NCBI GenBank assembly: GCA_016871715.1
Contig: VHCO01000022.1
Span: forward strand, 1-55,295
Origin: Verrucomicrobiota bacterium
GTDB taxonomy: Bacteria; Verrucomicrobiota; Verrucomicrobiia; Limisphaerales; J093
Length of the DNA stretch: 55,295 nt
Direction: 5' to 3'
The stretch's first letter is position 1. Every line of letters begins with the position of its first letter. The notes below the pieces were generated by a model, which was given only the letters and a program-made list of their open reading frames with translations, searched no databases and was not told where the DNA came from. This document shows, piece after piece, positions 1-9,634 of the stretch. A program made the translations under genes and the position numbers.

Positions 1-14
1 CCGGACAATACTCT

Positions 15-626
15 TCACTGGGAGCGCAAAGCGTCAGAAACTCTCCCAAGTTCACGCTCCTTGATCTCGCGCTGCTCTGCCGGAATGTCTTCATAGGCAG
101 AGCGAATACCGACTATACGCCCATCCCGGATTTCAGCGAGGGGCGCATGATGGCGAACGAATACATCCCAAGGTGTTTGCCCCTTCCTGTTCTTCGCGTT
201 GACATCCGCGCCTTGCGCAACGAGTTCCTCTACGCCGCTAGCATTGATCCAGGCGGCTATGACGGCCAGGTGAAGGGGGGTCCCTCCTTGCTTATCCTTG
301 GCATTTACCTTTGCTCCCCTTGAGACGAGAAGACGGACCATATCTTTGTGGTAACATCCGTAATGGAGAACGGTAGCTCCCCACTTATCACGGGCTTTAA
401 TTCGCCTAGGCGATTCATCCAACATTCTCCTCACATTTTCAAGGTACGGCTGTATGGCAGGGCCGGGGTCGTTTCCCCCGAGAATCGCATCCATCGCGGA
501 TAGTTGGCCTTTGTCTATTGCAACGAGAATCTCCGGTTTGTGTCTGGGCATTGCAAGAATGATAATCAGAACAGCAAGACAGAGAGTAACGATAACTACG
601 ATTGTTCTCTTGCGGGTTAGTCTCAT
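15..626 (-). CDS. Membrane-anchored ankyrin-repeat protein
   Basis: The protein is about 203 aa when started at the ATG at 626, which has an AGGA-type ribosome site 8-9 nt upstream. An alternative upstream ATG at 686 adds 20 polar residues. A basic start (MRLTRKRT) is followed by one hydrophobic helix (about residues 8-25), so the protein is probably anchored in the inner membrane or exported. Residues about 80-160 carry ankyrin-type helices with the signatures GATVLHYGC, GAKVNAKDKQGGTPLHLA and GADVNAKNRKGQTPWDV. Ankyrin repeats bind other proteins; no partner is evident and the gene stands alone. Its base composition is visibly more AT-rich than its neighbours, which suggests recent acquisition. 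Family assignment is firm; the role is unknown. Confidence 0.85.
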   Translation of the reverse strand: MRLTRKRTIVVIVTLCLAVLIIILAMPRHKPEILVAIDKGQLSAMDAILGGNDPGPAIQPYLENVRRMLDESPRRIKARDKWGATVLHYGCYHKDMVRLLVSRGAKVNAKDKQGGTPLHLAVIAAWINASGVEELVAQGADVNAKNRKGQTPWDVFVRHHAPLAEIRDGRIVGIRSAYEDIPAEQREIKERELGRVSDALRSQ

Positions 627-905
627 ATGCGCTGTCCTTTCCTTTGCCGAACGTTGTGTGTTTGTACGAAGTGTGGTTCCAAGCATTAAACGCCATCATT
701 GCGTGAAATTAACGTGTTCGACAGATCGTTTCTCATGCAGGCCGCGCGCGATTTGCGCCCGCCCGCGTGACGGGTCAGGCCTGCGCCCCGGCACGGCCTT
801 CGCACATGAAGGTGGTCCGCGCCGCACGGGTCTGTTCCGGTGGTCACGGTATGGCATGGCTAATACTGCTCCCAAACGCGCGCGGCAAGCTCAAAAGTCG
901 CCACC
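627..905. other. Spacer without a supported gene
   Basis: No convincing gene, RNA or terminator is visible. The left part is AT-richer, like the ankyrin gene; the right part is GC-rich. A second reading frame starting with an ATG at 856 encodes a basic stretch (MANTAPKRARQAQKS) that could be the lost N-terminus of the next small gene. Confidence 0.4.
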
Positions 906-1271
906 ATGCCAAGAGCGCTTGATTTGCCTTGGGCGGAGATGCGACGGGAATTCGTCTCCGGCACGCCCGCCACCGAGATTGTCGCCCGCCACGGCCTGAA
1001 GCTCGACACGTTACAGAAGCGCGTACGCCGCAGCGGTTGGATCTCCACCGTCACAATCGCCAGGAACCGTACATGCCGCGCTATCGCCACCGCGGTGCAA
1101 CAGCATTTGCAGGACGCACAACCGGTCATCCAGGCCGCCGTGTCGAATGCCGTGTCCGAGTGGACACGCAACGCCCACCGGACAGCCGGACACCTTGTGG
1201 GTCAAGCAGCGACTCAACCGCAGCCACGAAAACGACTGCAGCCAGAAGTCACCGACTGCCGCCGGCAATGA
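906..1271 (+). CDS. Small HTH-containing protein, possibly a frameshifted fragment
   Basis: The 121-aa product has one plausible helix-turn-helix near residues 20-45 (TPATEIVARHGLKLDTLQKR followed by a Gly-Trp turn). This resembles the N-terminal DNA-binding part of small-terminase or resolvase-like proteins. The tail, from about residue 100, is low in complexity and looks out of frame. A frame offset by one base carries a typical basic N-terminus (ATG at 856) that would read smoothly into this frame at about 895-905, so the gene may be frameshifted at its start and degraded at its end. No other phage gene is nearby. Function is unknown and a spurious ORF cannot be excluded. Confidence 0.4.
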   Translation: MPRALDLPWAEMRREFVSGTPATEIVARHGLKLDTLQKRVRRSGWISTVTIARNRTCRAIATAVQQHLQDAQPVIQAAVSNAVSEWTRNAHRTAGHLVGQAATQPQPRKRLQPEVTDCRRQ

Positions 1272-1338
1272 GTGTTGGCGGCGAATCCAGCACGCAGGGA
1301 AACCGCCGGATCCGAAACGCCGAGGCGTGGCGCCGGTG

Positions 1339-4300
1339 TTAGGGGCGCGTGACGATGAGGCGATAGAACCGTGTGGTTGAGATTCCGGCATCGCCATCGT
1401 ACAGGTCGAGAGTGGCGGGCGACGAAGGTGCGGTCAGCGTTTCCAGGACTTGCCAGTCCGAGGCGCCTAAGGATTCGCTGAGCTCAACGCGGTAGAGGCG
1501 GTTGGGAACAGCGCCGAATTCGAGGCGCAGCCCTTGGGCGGTGAATCCTTGAGTGCGGAGAGTCAAGGCGCTCTTGGGGTCGAGCGGGTTCGTGCCGGCG
1601 TACCATTCCTGGGCGTTGGTCAAGCCATCGGCGTCTAGGTCGCCGTTGGCACCGTTGGGGCCGCGTGGGTCGTCTGGGGCCAGACCCCAGGCGCGTTCCC
1701 AGTTATCGGGGAGGCGGTCACCGTCTTGGTCGGAGTCGGTTGGGTCATTCGAGTTAGGGGCGCCAGGGGTGTGTGCGGCGAGAGCGATGACGGGATCGAG
1801 GCCGTCAGGGAAACGGCCGGCCGTGACGTTCTCGGTTTGGGCAATGTAGGAAACCCTGTCGAGGGGAGCCCCGACCTGGTCCATGAGGGCGATGAAGCCG
1901 CCCTCGGCGGGGAGTCTGAGGGCGAGTTGGCTTGGGCCGGTTTGGTTATTAGCCCAGAGCCGGAGGTGGCCGTGCGGGGCGACGTAGGCGAGGGCCTCGA
2001 CCCGGGCGAGGGCATTGCTGGTGGCTAGGTAGAGGCCGCGGAGAGCGATGGGGTCGCCGGCGGATTGGTTGAAGAGTTCGAGCCAGTCGTCCGCGCCCGG
2101 GATGGGGTTGGCGAGCCATTCGTTGAGCCGGAGTTCGGATGGAGCGGCGAGGGCGGCGGTGGTGTTGGCCGCGCCGGGGGTAGGGGAGGTGAGAACCCAG
2201 GTGCCGTATTCGTCACGGCCGATCGACCGATCCTGGATCTGAGCTCCGAAGGTGAGAGCATCGATGCGTGTGCCGGCCGGGTTGTAGAGGCTGAGGGTCT
2301 GGCCTTCGTGTTCGAGGCCGAAGCCGGTATGGAGTCCTGGCGCGTTGGTGCGGCTATCGCACCAAACGAGTAGGTAATCGCCGGGCGCGAGGCGTGTGTG
2401 GGTTGGAAAGACGAACTTGCGCGCGTTGCCGTCGTCGGTGAGGCTCCAGCCGCCGAGGTCGGTTTCCTGGTCGCCGGCGTGGTAGAGTTCGAGCCAATCG
2501 TCGGCGCCGTCTCGGCCGCTGGGGTCCGGGCCGTTCCAGGCCAGGACTTCGTTAAGGCGGACACTGCTGGCGACGCTTGGGCGGGTCCATGTGCCGGGCG
2601 ATCCGCCTGGGGCGGCGCTCGCGCGCCAGTTGGCTGGGTCGCTGAGGTCGGCATTGGGGTCGATGAGTTCGATGGAAGCGCCTTGGCCGTCGGCCTCGAC
2701 GGGCCAGCCGGCGGAATCGCGGTATTCGAGGCGCCAGATCTGGCGACCGTCGCGGTCTTTGAGGGTGAGGGTCTCGCCGCCGTTGGAGAGGGCGCCGCCG
2801 TAGGCGCCAAAGGCTGGGATACCTGGGTAACGGGCGGCGAAGGCGGCTGGGTCGGCGTTAGACTGGAGAACGATGATCTGGCCGGGTTGGACGATGGTGC
2901 CTGGGGGGAAGACGAACTGGATGCCCTCGAAGCTGAAGCCGGTGAGGTCGAGGGGGACGAGGCCGGTGTTTTGCAGTTCGAGGAATTCGTAAGCGTCGCC
3001 GCCTGGGGGATGGTACATGATTTCAGTGGGGCGCACGGGGACGCCGAGTTCGGCGACCTGGAAGGTGGCTTCGGTGAGGGCGCTCCAGGTGTTGGCGCTG
3101 AGGACCCGGGCTTTGACGAGGACGGTGTTGGTGAGGGTGAGGGGCGAGGAGGCAGCGAAGAGGCGCGCGCCGGGGTGGACGGCGCCGGAGATGGGGAGGC
3201 GCGGGTCGGAGCCGTCGAGGGTGTAATAGAGGTTGCCGGCGGGTGCGCTCATGGTGAGGGCGAAGCCGCGCGGGACGTAACCGCCGTGGCGGTTAAAGGT
3301 TGGGGCGGCGACGTTGGGGTAAAGGCCGGCGTTGCGGAGTTGGTTGAGGACGATGGCGGAGCGTTGGGGGAAGTACTGGGTGCGCATCCAGGTCAATTCG
3401 GCGAGCCACTCGGCGTTGCGGGTGTAGGGTCTGGCGGGGCGTTGGTTATCGCCCCAGCGGGCCGATTCGCAGACGAGGGCGGCCTCGATTTCGGCGATGC
3501 GCCGGTGGTAGAGGGCGGCGGGCACGTTGTTTTCGGGGCGGGCCGGGTCCCAGGCGGGCTGGGCTGGGTTGACGTAGAGCATACCGCCGTTGAAGAAGTG
3601 GCGGTGGGCGTGGTCGGCGAAGCGGAGTCGGAACTCGGGGTTTTGGCGCAGGAGCGAGTACAATTCGGCTGGGCTGTTTGCGTTGCCGATGCCGGTCCGG
3701 TCTTCGCCCACGGACTTGAGGACGTGTTCGGCGTCCCAACTGATGAAGCGGTACTTCGCGTCGGGGACGCGCCGGCGGACGGCGTACCAGTTGTGATGCG
3801 GCCAATCGGTATTGCCGACGTAGAAGTTGACGAGCATGTAGTCGATGAGGCTGGGCACATCGAGCATGGCCCGCAGGGCGTCGTAGTTGGCGGGGTCGGC
3901 GAGCCCCTGGCGGGCGAGGTTGAACATGGCATTCCAAGCCAGGCCAGTACCATCGATGACGTTGTTGCCGGTGTGTTTGACGACGTCGTACTCGTCCGGG
4001 TCACCGCCGAAGTACTCGGCGGCGAAGTGGGCCTCGGGTTCTTCGTGGGCGTCATGGAGACCCCAGTAGAGGCCGTTGATATAGACGTGGACGAAGCGGC
4101 CGCGTGGGGCGGGCGTGCCGCTGAGGATTTGGAGGTCGCTGACGAACTGGTCACGCACGTATTGGGCGCGGGTGCGCTGTTCTTCGCTGGCGGCGCCGTA
4201 GTGCCACATGTAATTGAGGCCGGCATCGAGGATGAGGGTGTTGAAGCTGCGCACGGGCGAATCGGCGAAGAACGGGTACTCGAGTCGGGTCGGGCCGTAA

Positions 4301-6603
4301 TCGCCGCGAAAGACCATGCGCAGGGACAGTTTGTAGGACTTCCACGGGCCGGTGCTGGTGCCGCCTTGGATGCGCAAGCCGCAGTTTTCCTGGAAGCCGT
4401 CGCGGCCGGTGGGGAGCAGGAGTTCGGCCGAGCCGGCTCGTTCCCAAGCGATGCCTTCCTTATCGCCGTTGGAGTAGATGCCGCGGTTGGGGCTGAACCA
4501 GTCGTCCACGGGCATGACGAGGGAGACGGACGGGATAGCGAGCAGGCCCGGGCGCGCCAAGGCGCGGTAGGCCGGGTCATCGATCACGCGCGGGTCCATG
4601 CCGTAGTCTGCGGCGGTGACGCGGCTCGAGCCCCAGGTGGCTGGGAAGCCGGCTGGTGCGGCGGGTTGCTGGAGGACCTCGGTGGGGAACAGGTAGGTGT
4701 GAGTGGAGACCCGGGAGGGGAGGCGGTCGGTGCGGAAGGCGGCGGCGCGGACGACGGTCGTGGTGTGGACGCGAATGGGGGCAGCGTAGACTTGGCCGGT
4801 GGTTTCGGTCGGCACGGCTCCGTCGGTGGTGTACCGGATGATGGCCCCGGCGGTGGCGTTGGACAGGACCAGATCAAAGGGTTGTTCGTAGAAACCGCGG
4901 CGCGGGGAGAACGTCACGCGTTCGACGACGCCGGTGATGGTGCTGGTTCCGTTGGCGGCGCCTGGGGTTGGGGTGCGGAAGTAGCGCCACTGGTCGGTGG
5001 CGAAACGGCCGTAGGAATGGTCGTTCCGTTGGTCAGGGTAATTGGGGGTGAACTCGTCCAGGGCTGTGCGCGGGCCGTCGAGGTTGAACAGGCCGAGGTA
5101 CTCGCCGTCGCCGGCCAACTTGAAGTTGGTGTGGAGACGGGCGCCGGGGGTGGTGGGTCGGCGGTTCTTGCCGGAGGCGAACACGACGAGGAACTGGCCG
5201 GAGCCGATGCTGACGGAGGGGAAGGTCCATTGGTCTGGCTGCTCGGGGTCATCGGTGAGCGACCAGCCAGCGAGGTTGATTGGGGTAGCGCCCCGGTTGA
5301 GCAGCTCGATCCAGTCTTCACGGTCCCCGTCTTCGTCGGCGAGTCCGCTTTCGTTGCCGGCTAGGAACTCGTTGATCACCAGGTTGGGAGGTGAGGCCTC
5401 GGGCGAGAAGGTGTAGCTCCAGGGGTTACCGGGGAAGGGATTGGGCGGCTGGGCGAAATCGGCGATGGCCGCGTCGGCGCGCCAGGCTACCGTCACGGGG
5501 CCGGCGTCCGGCGCGGCAAAATGGAACACGAAGGGACCGGCAGCGATGCCGGTGAGGTTGGTGGCGGGGACGCCGTCGAGGGTGAGATCGGCGGCGTCGA
5601 GGCCCTGGACCGACTCGTCGAACAGGAGTTGGATTTGGGTCAGGCGGCGGAGGGTGGCGCCGGCGGGCGGGTGGAGCGCGATGAGGCGTGGGCCGACGCC
5701 GTCGGAGAGTTGGTACGTCCAAGTGGCGCCGGCGGCATCGGCTCGGAACGGATTGGGCGGGAGGGCGGCGTCGGTGATGCCGTGGAGGTTGTCCCAGCGG
5801 ACGGTTACGGAGCCGTAGGGGGGTTGTGGGAAGGTGAAGGTGTAGGTGGTGCCGGCGCCGCTCACGGCGCTGGCGGGGACGTCGTTGATGAGGAGGTCGT
5901 CTTCGTCCACGCCGAGGACAGCTTCGCTGAAGACGACGGTGATGTTGCGCAGTTCACCGACGGGGCCCGGTGGGGGTGCGAGGGTGGCGAGGGTGGGGGG
6001 GTGATCGTCGCGCCGGAAGGCCTTGAGCTCGAGGTTGATCTGGAAATCGCCGTTGTCTCGAGCGCGGTTGAAGGCCTGGATGGCGAGGACGTTGTCTCCG
6101 CTGACCAGGAGGCTACCAAGGGAGGTGATGGGGTTGGCGATGTGCTGGATCGGTTCCGGCGCGGAGGAATTGGCGACCGTGTTGTAGGCGAGGGCGCCGG
6201 CGTTGACGCGGTAACGGACGACTTCGACGCCGTTGATCCAGGCGACGTAACCATCGTCGCAAGCGGCCTGGAGGGCGAGGCTCGCTACCTCAGTGGGGTT
6301 GGCGAGGGTGAAGGTTTGGCGCAGGTAGATGCAGGAATAGCCGTTGCGCATGTCGCTCAGCAGGGTGCCTCCGGTGACGCTCGATTCGCCGAAGTGGAAC
6401 GGGGCGGCTGCGGCGACCCAGGCCGAGTCGTTGAAGCCGCGGGCGCGCCAGGCCTCGACCGGTGTGGAGGCTTCACCAGTGCCTTTGAAGAGTCTCCAGG
6501 TCGAGTTCGTGGCGACGAGAGTATTGGCCAACAGAGAGGTGGGAACGCACGAAAGCAACGCTCCCACAATCAGATAAAAGATCCGACGACGCGCGATATG
6601 CAT
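1339..6603 (-). CDS. Giant secreted CotH-kinase / lamin-tail-domain protein
   Basis: The protein is about 1754 aa from the ATG at 6603, where a clear signal peptide begins (basic MHIARRR, hydrophobic core, cleavage near SLLANT). The frame is open 124 codons further upstream, but that Pro/Arg-rich sequence is not protein-like. In order it has a galactose-binding-like N-terminal module, two Ig-like modules, a lamin-tail domain (INEFLAGNESG, WIELLN), a chitobiase-type module (RYTTDGAVPTE), a CotH kinase domain spanning about 3500-4500 of the window (GLRIQGGTS, FISWDAEHVL), a second chitobiase-type module (YYTLDGSDPR), three more lamin-tail domains (EFLELQN, DWLELYH, DWLELFN) and a C-terminal Asp-rich calcium-type repeat (DSDQDGDRLPDNWE) plus a small beta module. 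CotH proteins phosphorylate secreted proteins in Bacillus; here the substrate is unknown. Probably surface-exposed or secreted and involved in adhesion or polymer processing. Confidence 0.9.
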   Translation of the reverse strand: MHIARRRIFYLIVGALLSCVPTSLLANTLVATNSTWRLFKGTGEASTPVEAWRARGFNDSAWVAAAAPFHFGESSVTGGTLLSDMRNGYSCIYLRQTFTLANPTEVASLALQAACDDGYVAWINGVEVVRYRVNAGALAYNTVANSSAPEPIQHIANPITSLGSLLVSGDNVLAIQAFNRARDNGDFQINLELKAFRRDDHPPTLATLAPPPGPVGELRNITVVFSEAVLGVDEDDLLINDVPASAVSGAGTTYTFTFPQPPYGSVTVRWDNLHGITDAALPPNPFRADAAGATWTYQLSDGVGPRLIALHPPAGATLRRLTQIQLLFDESVQGLDAADLTLDGVPATNLTGIAAGPFVFHFAAPDAGPVTVAWRADAAIADFAQPPNPFPGNPWSYTFSPEASPPNLVINEFLAGNESGLADEDGDREDWIELLNRGATPINLAGWSLTDDPEQPDQWTFPSVSIGSGQFLVVFASGKNRRPTTPGARLHTNFKLAGDGEYLGLFNLDGPRTALDEFTPNYPDQRNDHSYGRFATDQWRYFRTPTPGAANGTSTITGVVERVTFSPRRGFYEQPFDLVLSNATAGAIIRYTTDGAVPTETTGQVYAAPIRVHTTTVVRAAAFRTDRLPSRVSTHTYLFPTEVLQQPAAPAGFPATWGSSRVTAADYGMDPRVIDDPAYRALARPGLLAIPSVSLVMPVDDWFSPNRGIYSNGDKEGIAWERAGSAELLLPTGRDGFQENCGLRIQGGTSTGPWKSYKLSLRMVFRGDYGPTRLEYPFFADSPVRSFNTLILDAGLNYMWHYGAASEEQRTRAQYVRDQFVSDLQILSGTPAPRGRFVHVYINGLYWGLHDAHEEPEAHFAAEYFGGDPDEYDVVKHTGNNVIDGTGLAWNAMFNLARQGLADPANYDALRAMLDVPSLIDYMLVNFYVGNTDWPHHNWYAVRRRVPDAKYRFISWDAEHVLKSVGEDRTGIGNANSPAELYSLLRQNPEFRLRFADHAHRHFFNGGMLYVNPAQPAWDPARPENNVPAALYHRRIAEIEAALVCESARWGDNQRPARPYTRNAEWLAELTWMRTQYFPQRSAIVLNQLRNAGLYPNVAAPTFNRHGGYVPRGFALTMSAPAGNLYYTLDGSDPRLPISGAVHPGARLFAASSPLTLTNTVLVKARVLSANTWSALTEATFQVAELGVPVRPTEIMYHPPGGDAYEFLELQNTGLVPLDLTGFSFEGIQFVFPPGTIVQPGQIIVLQSNADPAAFAARYPGIPAFGAYGGALSNGGETLTLKDRDGRQIWRLEYRDSAGWPVEADGQGASIELIDPNADLSDPANWRASAAPGGSPGTWTRPSVASSVRLNEVLAWNGPDPSGRDGADDWLELYHAGDQETDLGGWSLTDDGNARKFVFPTHTRLAPGDYLLVWCDSRTNAPGLHTGFGLEHEGQTLSLYNPAGTRIDALTFGAQIQDRSIGRDEYGTWVLTSPTPGAANTTAALAAPSELRLNEWLANPIPGADDWLELFNQSAGDPIALRGLYLATSNALARVEALAYVAPHGHLRLWANNQTGPSQLALRLPAEGGFIALMDQVGAPLDRVSYIAQTENVTAGRFPDGLDPVIALAAHTPGAPNSNDPTDSDQDGDRLPDNWERAWGLAPDDPRGPNGANGDLDADGLTNAQEWYAGTNPLDPKSALTLRTQGFTAQGLRLEFGAVPNRLYRVELSESLGASDWQVLETLTAPSSPATLDLYDGDAGISTTRFYRLIVTRP

Positions 6604-6853
6604 GGCAACCCGCGCACTCTGCCGGGATTGTGCGCGGGGTTCAACCCCAAGCGCACGCCGGTGCCAGAGCCCAGTGGCTGCGGGGGCGGCGCCAGGTTGG
6701 GCGGGTGAAGGTGAAGGAAAAGGTTCGGCGCGTTTGGGGTTGCGCCGAACTTCTTCCTCCCTGCTAGCTGCGGCACCGGCCAGCGGTGTCGAAGTCGCGA
6801 ATGAACGCTGGCGCTGACCGGACAGGGGGGTTATCGGCAGGTTCGGTCGGAAC

Positions 6854-8407
6854 TTAAGCCTGGGGGCCGCACGCGGTCCGGTGTCGGCGCTGACGCCGGC
6901 CGACCGGGTCGGCCGGTGGCACGGCGCTGGCGGCTGAGGCGCTGGCGGCGTGCGAGCGGAGGCAGGGGGGGACATCCCGTCGGCCGGCGCGGCGCCAATC
7001 CCGCTCGATCCGATCGGCCACGAGCGTTGCGGGTCGGTTCAAGACGGTTGTCAGGTACTGGAAGACCAGTTCGCAGAGGCGGGCCAGGGCGATCGCGTGC
7101 TGTTGACCGGTCTGCTGGAAAAGCCAGTCGCAGAGGGCCATGAAAGCGTCGAAAGGGGAAGCGCCATCATCGCCCCAAAGGAGCGGGGTGGTCTCGACGA
7201 AATTGCCGCTGTTGCCGATCAAATCCCAGAAGCGGGCGAACCGGCGCAGGCGCTGCAGGTTGGTGAAGTCCAGTTGCCGGTGGGCCAGAATCTCGTAGGG
7301 CGGGAGCGGAGAGTAGATCATCCCCCACTGCGCGGAATGCCGCGCGATGGGCGCGCCTCGCAGGCGCTTGAGAATGCCCACTTGGATTTCTTGCGGGCGC
7401 GCGCGCAGCAGCCGGTCAAAGCCGGTGGCAAAACTCTCGAGCGATTCTCCCGGCAGACCTGCGATGAGGTCGGTGTGGATGTGCGCGTGGGTCTGCTCGC
7501 GGAGGAAGCGCAGGTTGGCTTCGGCCTGTCGGTTGTCCTGGCGCCGGCGGATGCGGTCGGCGACTTGGGGGTTGAAGGTCTGGATGCCGAGCTCGAGTTG
7601 GAGGGCGCCAGCCGGGAAGCGCGTGAGGAGGTCGCGCAGGGGTGTCGGCAGCCGGTCGGGGATCATCTCGAAGTGGTAAAACACGCCGGGCCGGTACTGG
7701 GCGAGGCAGAACTCGAGGATTCGGCGGCTGACCGCGAGGTCGAGGTTGAAGGTGCGGTCGACGAACTTCAAGTGTCGGGTGCCGCGATCCAGGAGCTGGC
7801 CGAGGTGGTCCAGGAAGCGGTCGAGTGGGAAGCGTCGGACTGGGATGTCGAGTGAGGAAAGGCAGAACTCGCAGGTGAACGGGCAACCGCGCGAGGCCTC
7901 GACGTAGACTGTCCGCTGGCGGATGTCTGGGTCGGTGTAGAGTCGGTAGGGCAGCGCGACACGGCTCAGGTCGGGGGGCGGCGCCGTAATGATCTTCTGA
8001 GGTGGCGGTTGGCCGGCGAGGATCTGGGCGCACAAGGCGGGGAACTCGAGATCCGCCTCGCCGGCAATGACGTGGTCGGCTAGGCGAGCGATTTCCTGCT
8101 CCTGGGTTTCGTAGCTGACCTCAGGCCCGCCCAAGACGATGTGGAGGTCAGGCCGGAGGACTTTGAGGAGGGCAACGAGTTCGGTGGTGGGCGCGGCATT
8201 CCAGACGTAGACACCGAGGCCGAGGATGCGCGGTTGGCGAGCGAGCAACTGCTCGGCGATGTCGAGGGGCCGCTGCTGGAGGTCGAACTCGAGCAGGACC
8301 GCGTTGGGTTTGGTTTGGTGCGGGTCGAGGTTGGCCAGCAGGTATCGGAGGCCTAAGGAGGTGTGGATGAACTTCGCGTTGAGCGTGGCGAGGACGATGT
8401 CCGGCAT
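6854..8407 (-). CDS. B12-binding-domain radical SAM protein (DUF4080 type)
   Basis: The product is about 517 aa. I chose the ATG at 8407 (MPDIVLATLNAKFIHTSLG) because this is where B12-binding domains of the family begin; the frame is open 33 codons upstream. Residues about 1-140 form the Rossmann-like cobalamin-binding domain (GLGVYVWNA, VLGGPEVSYE). A radical SAM core follows with the CxxxCxxC cluster motif in GCPFTCEFCLSS. A C-terminal domain with weak conservation completes it. Such enzymes use a 4Fe-4S cluster and S-adenosylmethionine to start radical methylation or rearrangement; the substrate of this subfamily is not known. It is transcribed away from the kinase gene at 8637 and stands alone. 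Its cluster would be supplied by the SUF system at 15-23 kb. The last about 40 residues are Arg/Pro/Ala-rich and probably disordered. Confidence 0.88.
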   Translation of the reverse strand: MPDIVLATLNAKFIHTSLGLRYLLANLDPHQTKPNAVLLEFDLQQRPLDIAEQLLARQPRILGLGVYVWNAAPTTELVALLKVLRPDLHIVLGGPEVSYETQEQEIARLADHVIAGEADLEFPALCAQILAGQPPPQKIITAPPPDLSRVALPYRLYTDPDIRQRTVYVEASRGCPFTCEFCLSSLDIPVRRFPLDRFLDHLGQLLDRGTRHLKFVDRTFNLDLAVSRRILEFCLAQYRPGVFYHFEMIPDRLPTPLRDLLTRFPAGALQLELGIQTFNPQVADRIRRRQDNRQAEANLRFLREQTHAHIHTDLIAGLPGESLESFATGFDRLLRARPQEIQVGILKRLRGAPIARHSAQWGMIYSPLPPYEILAHRQLDFTNLQRLRRFARFWDLIGNSGNFVETTPLLWGDDGASPFDAFMALCDWLFQQTGQQHAIALARLCELVFQYLTTVLNRPATLVADRIERDWRRAGRRDVPPCLRSHAASASAASAVPPADPVGRRQRRHRTACGPQA

Positions 8408-8636
8408 GAGCGCACGGCAGAGTATACCGGGGAGGTGGGACTGGCCACTGGATTCACGAGGTCGGGTGGGCCGCCGACGCTCCACGACGAGCACGGACAG
8501 GACCAAAGGGAGAGGCTGCGGCGCGGGGAGTGGTTTCAGAGGTGGTTTGGCTCAAGCGTTTTAGCTGGGCGCGCCTGCTTTTACTGTGGCGGGGCGGGTG
8601 AGGGCATGCTAAATCTGTGATGAGCAAGAGGTTCAG

Positions 8637-9497
8637 ATGTTTGGGTTCGGAAAGCGGAATGTGGATGTTGGGGGGCACCGGTTGCCGGGTCCCTTTGGGC
8701 CGTACTATCTCCATGAACTGATCAACAGTGGCGGGATGGCCGACATTTGGCTGGCAACCGATCAGAGCAACCGGACGCTAGCGGTGCGATGTCTGCATGG
8801 GAGCCACTCGTTTGGGCTCTCGGCGCGCCGCCGGTTTTTGGCCGGCTGCAAGGTCCTAGCCAGCATCCACGACCACGAGTTCGTGATTACCTACTATGCG
8901 CATGGGAAGATCGAGGGGACGCCGTTCTTGGCGATGGAGTACGTCGAGGGGACGAACCTGAAGCTGTTGATCGGGCGCGCCGACCCGCTCTTGAGCGAGC
9001 ACATGGGCAACTTCCTGATCGATATGGCCACGGCCCTCGAACATGTGCATGCCAGCGGCTATATCCACTTGGATTTCAAACCCGAGAACGTACTGGTGAC
9101 CCGGAACGGCAATTTGCGCTTAGTCGATTTCGATTTGTCCTTGCCGAAGCCGGAGTTCCCTAAACGGTTGGCCCGCAATCCGGGCACACCGGCGTACATG
9201 TCGCCCGAGCAACTCTTGCGCGAGCCGGTCGATCACCGTGCCGACGTTTTTGCCTTCGGCACCACGGCTTACGAATTGCTGACCTTTCGGAAGCCGTTCC
9301 CGGGAGACAGCGCGGATGATGTGCTGCGGCGGCAGTTGGATCGCGGCACCGGCTTCATGGCGCCGCGCGAATTGAACCCGGACATCCCGCTCTCGGCGGA
9401 GCGCCTGATTCTGAAGTGCCTCGAGCGGGAGCCGGACAAGCGTTACCCTTACATGAGCGTCGTGGTGCGGGACCTGCAGAACGCGCTTTACGTCTAG
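8637..9497 (+). CDS. Atypical Ser/Thr protein kinase
   Basis: This 286-aa protein is essentially one Hanks-type kinase domain with no transmembrane or sensor region, so it is cytoplasmic. Visible landmarks are a Gly loop (NSGGMADIW, residues 30-38), a catalytic loop YIHLDFKPENVLV (Asp146, Lys148, Asn151), a metal motif reading DFD in place of DFG (164-166), an activation segment TPAYMSPEQ and the C-lobe DVFAFGTTAYELLT. The VAIK lysine is replaced by Arg51 (LAVRCL), and the usual alpha-C glutamate position holds Gly70 (RFLAGCKVL). The Lys-Glu pair that positions ATP is therefore missing, while the catalytic and metal aspartates remain. I believe HLDFKPEN/VDFDL marks a subfamily in this phylum, from memory. 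It could be active with altered ATP binding or act as a scaffold. No phosphatase or substrate gene is adjacent. Confidence 0.9.
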   Translation: MFGFGKRNVDVGGHRLPGPFGPYYLHELINSGGMADIWLATDQSNRTLAVRCLHGSHSFGLSARRRFLAGCKVLASIHDHEFVITYYAHGKIEGTPFLAMEYVEGTNLKLLIGRADPLLSEHMGNFLIDMATALEHVHASGYIHLDFKPENVLVTRNGNLRLVDFDLSLPKPEFPKRLARNPGTPAYMSPEQLLREPVDHRADVFAFGTTAYELLTFRKPFPGDSADDVLRRQLDRGTGFMAPRELNPDIPLSAERLILKCLEREPDKRYPYMSVVVRDLQNALYV

Positions 9498-9634
9498 CGC
9501 GTCGTTCCCGGTTAGTACGTTCGTGCCCCGTCGGCCGGTGCGCCGCCGGTGCACGGCTGCGCCACCGCGCCGCCTCAACGGACTCTGCAAAGCCTTGTGA
9601 TGTCTGACGGCGGCAGGTAGACTTCGACCCAGTC

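Noticed and set aside
2398..5364. Long open frame (988 codons) on the plus strand opposite the CotH gene
   Set aside because: It is the complement of a high-GC real gene. The minus-strand frame has a signal peptide and recognisable domains; the plus-strand frame is Gly/Val/Glu low-complexity sequence.
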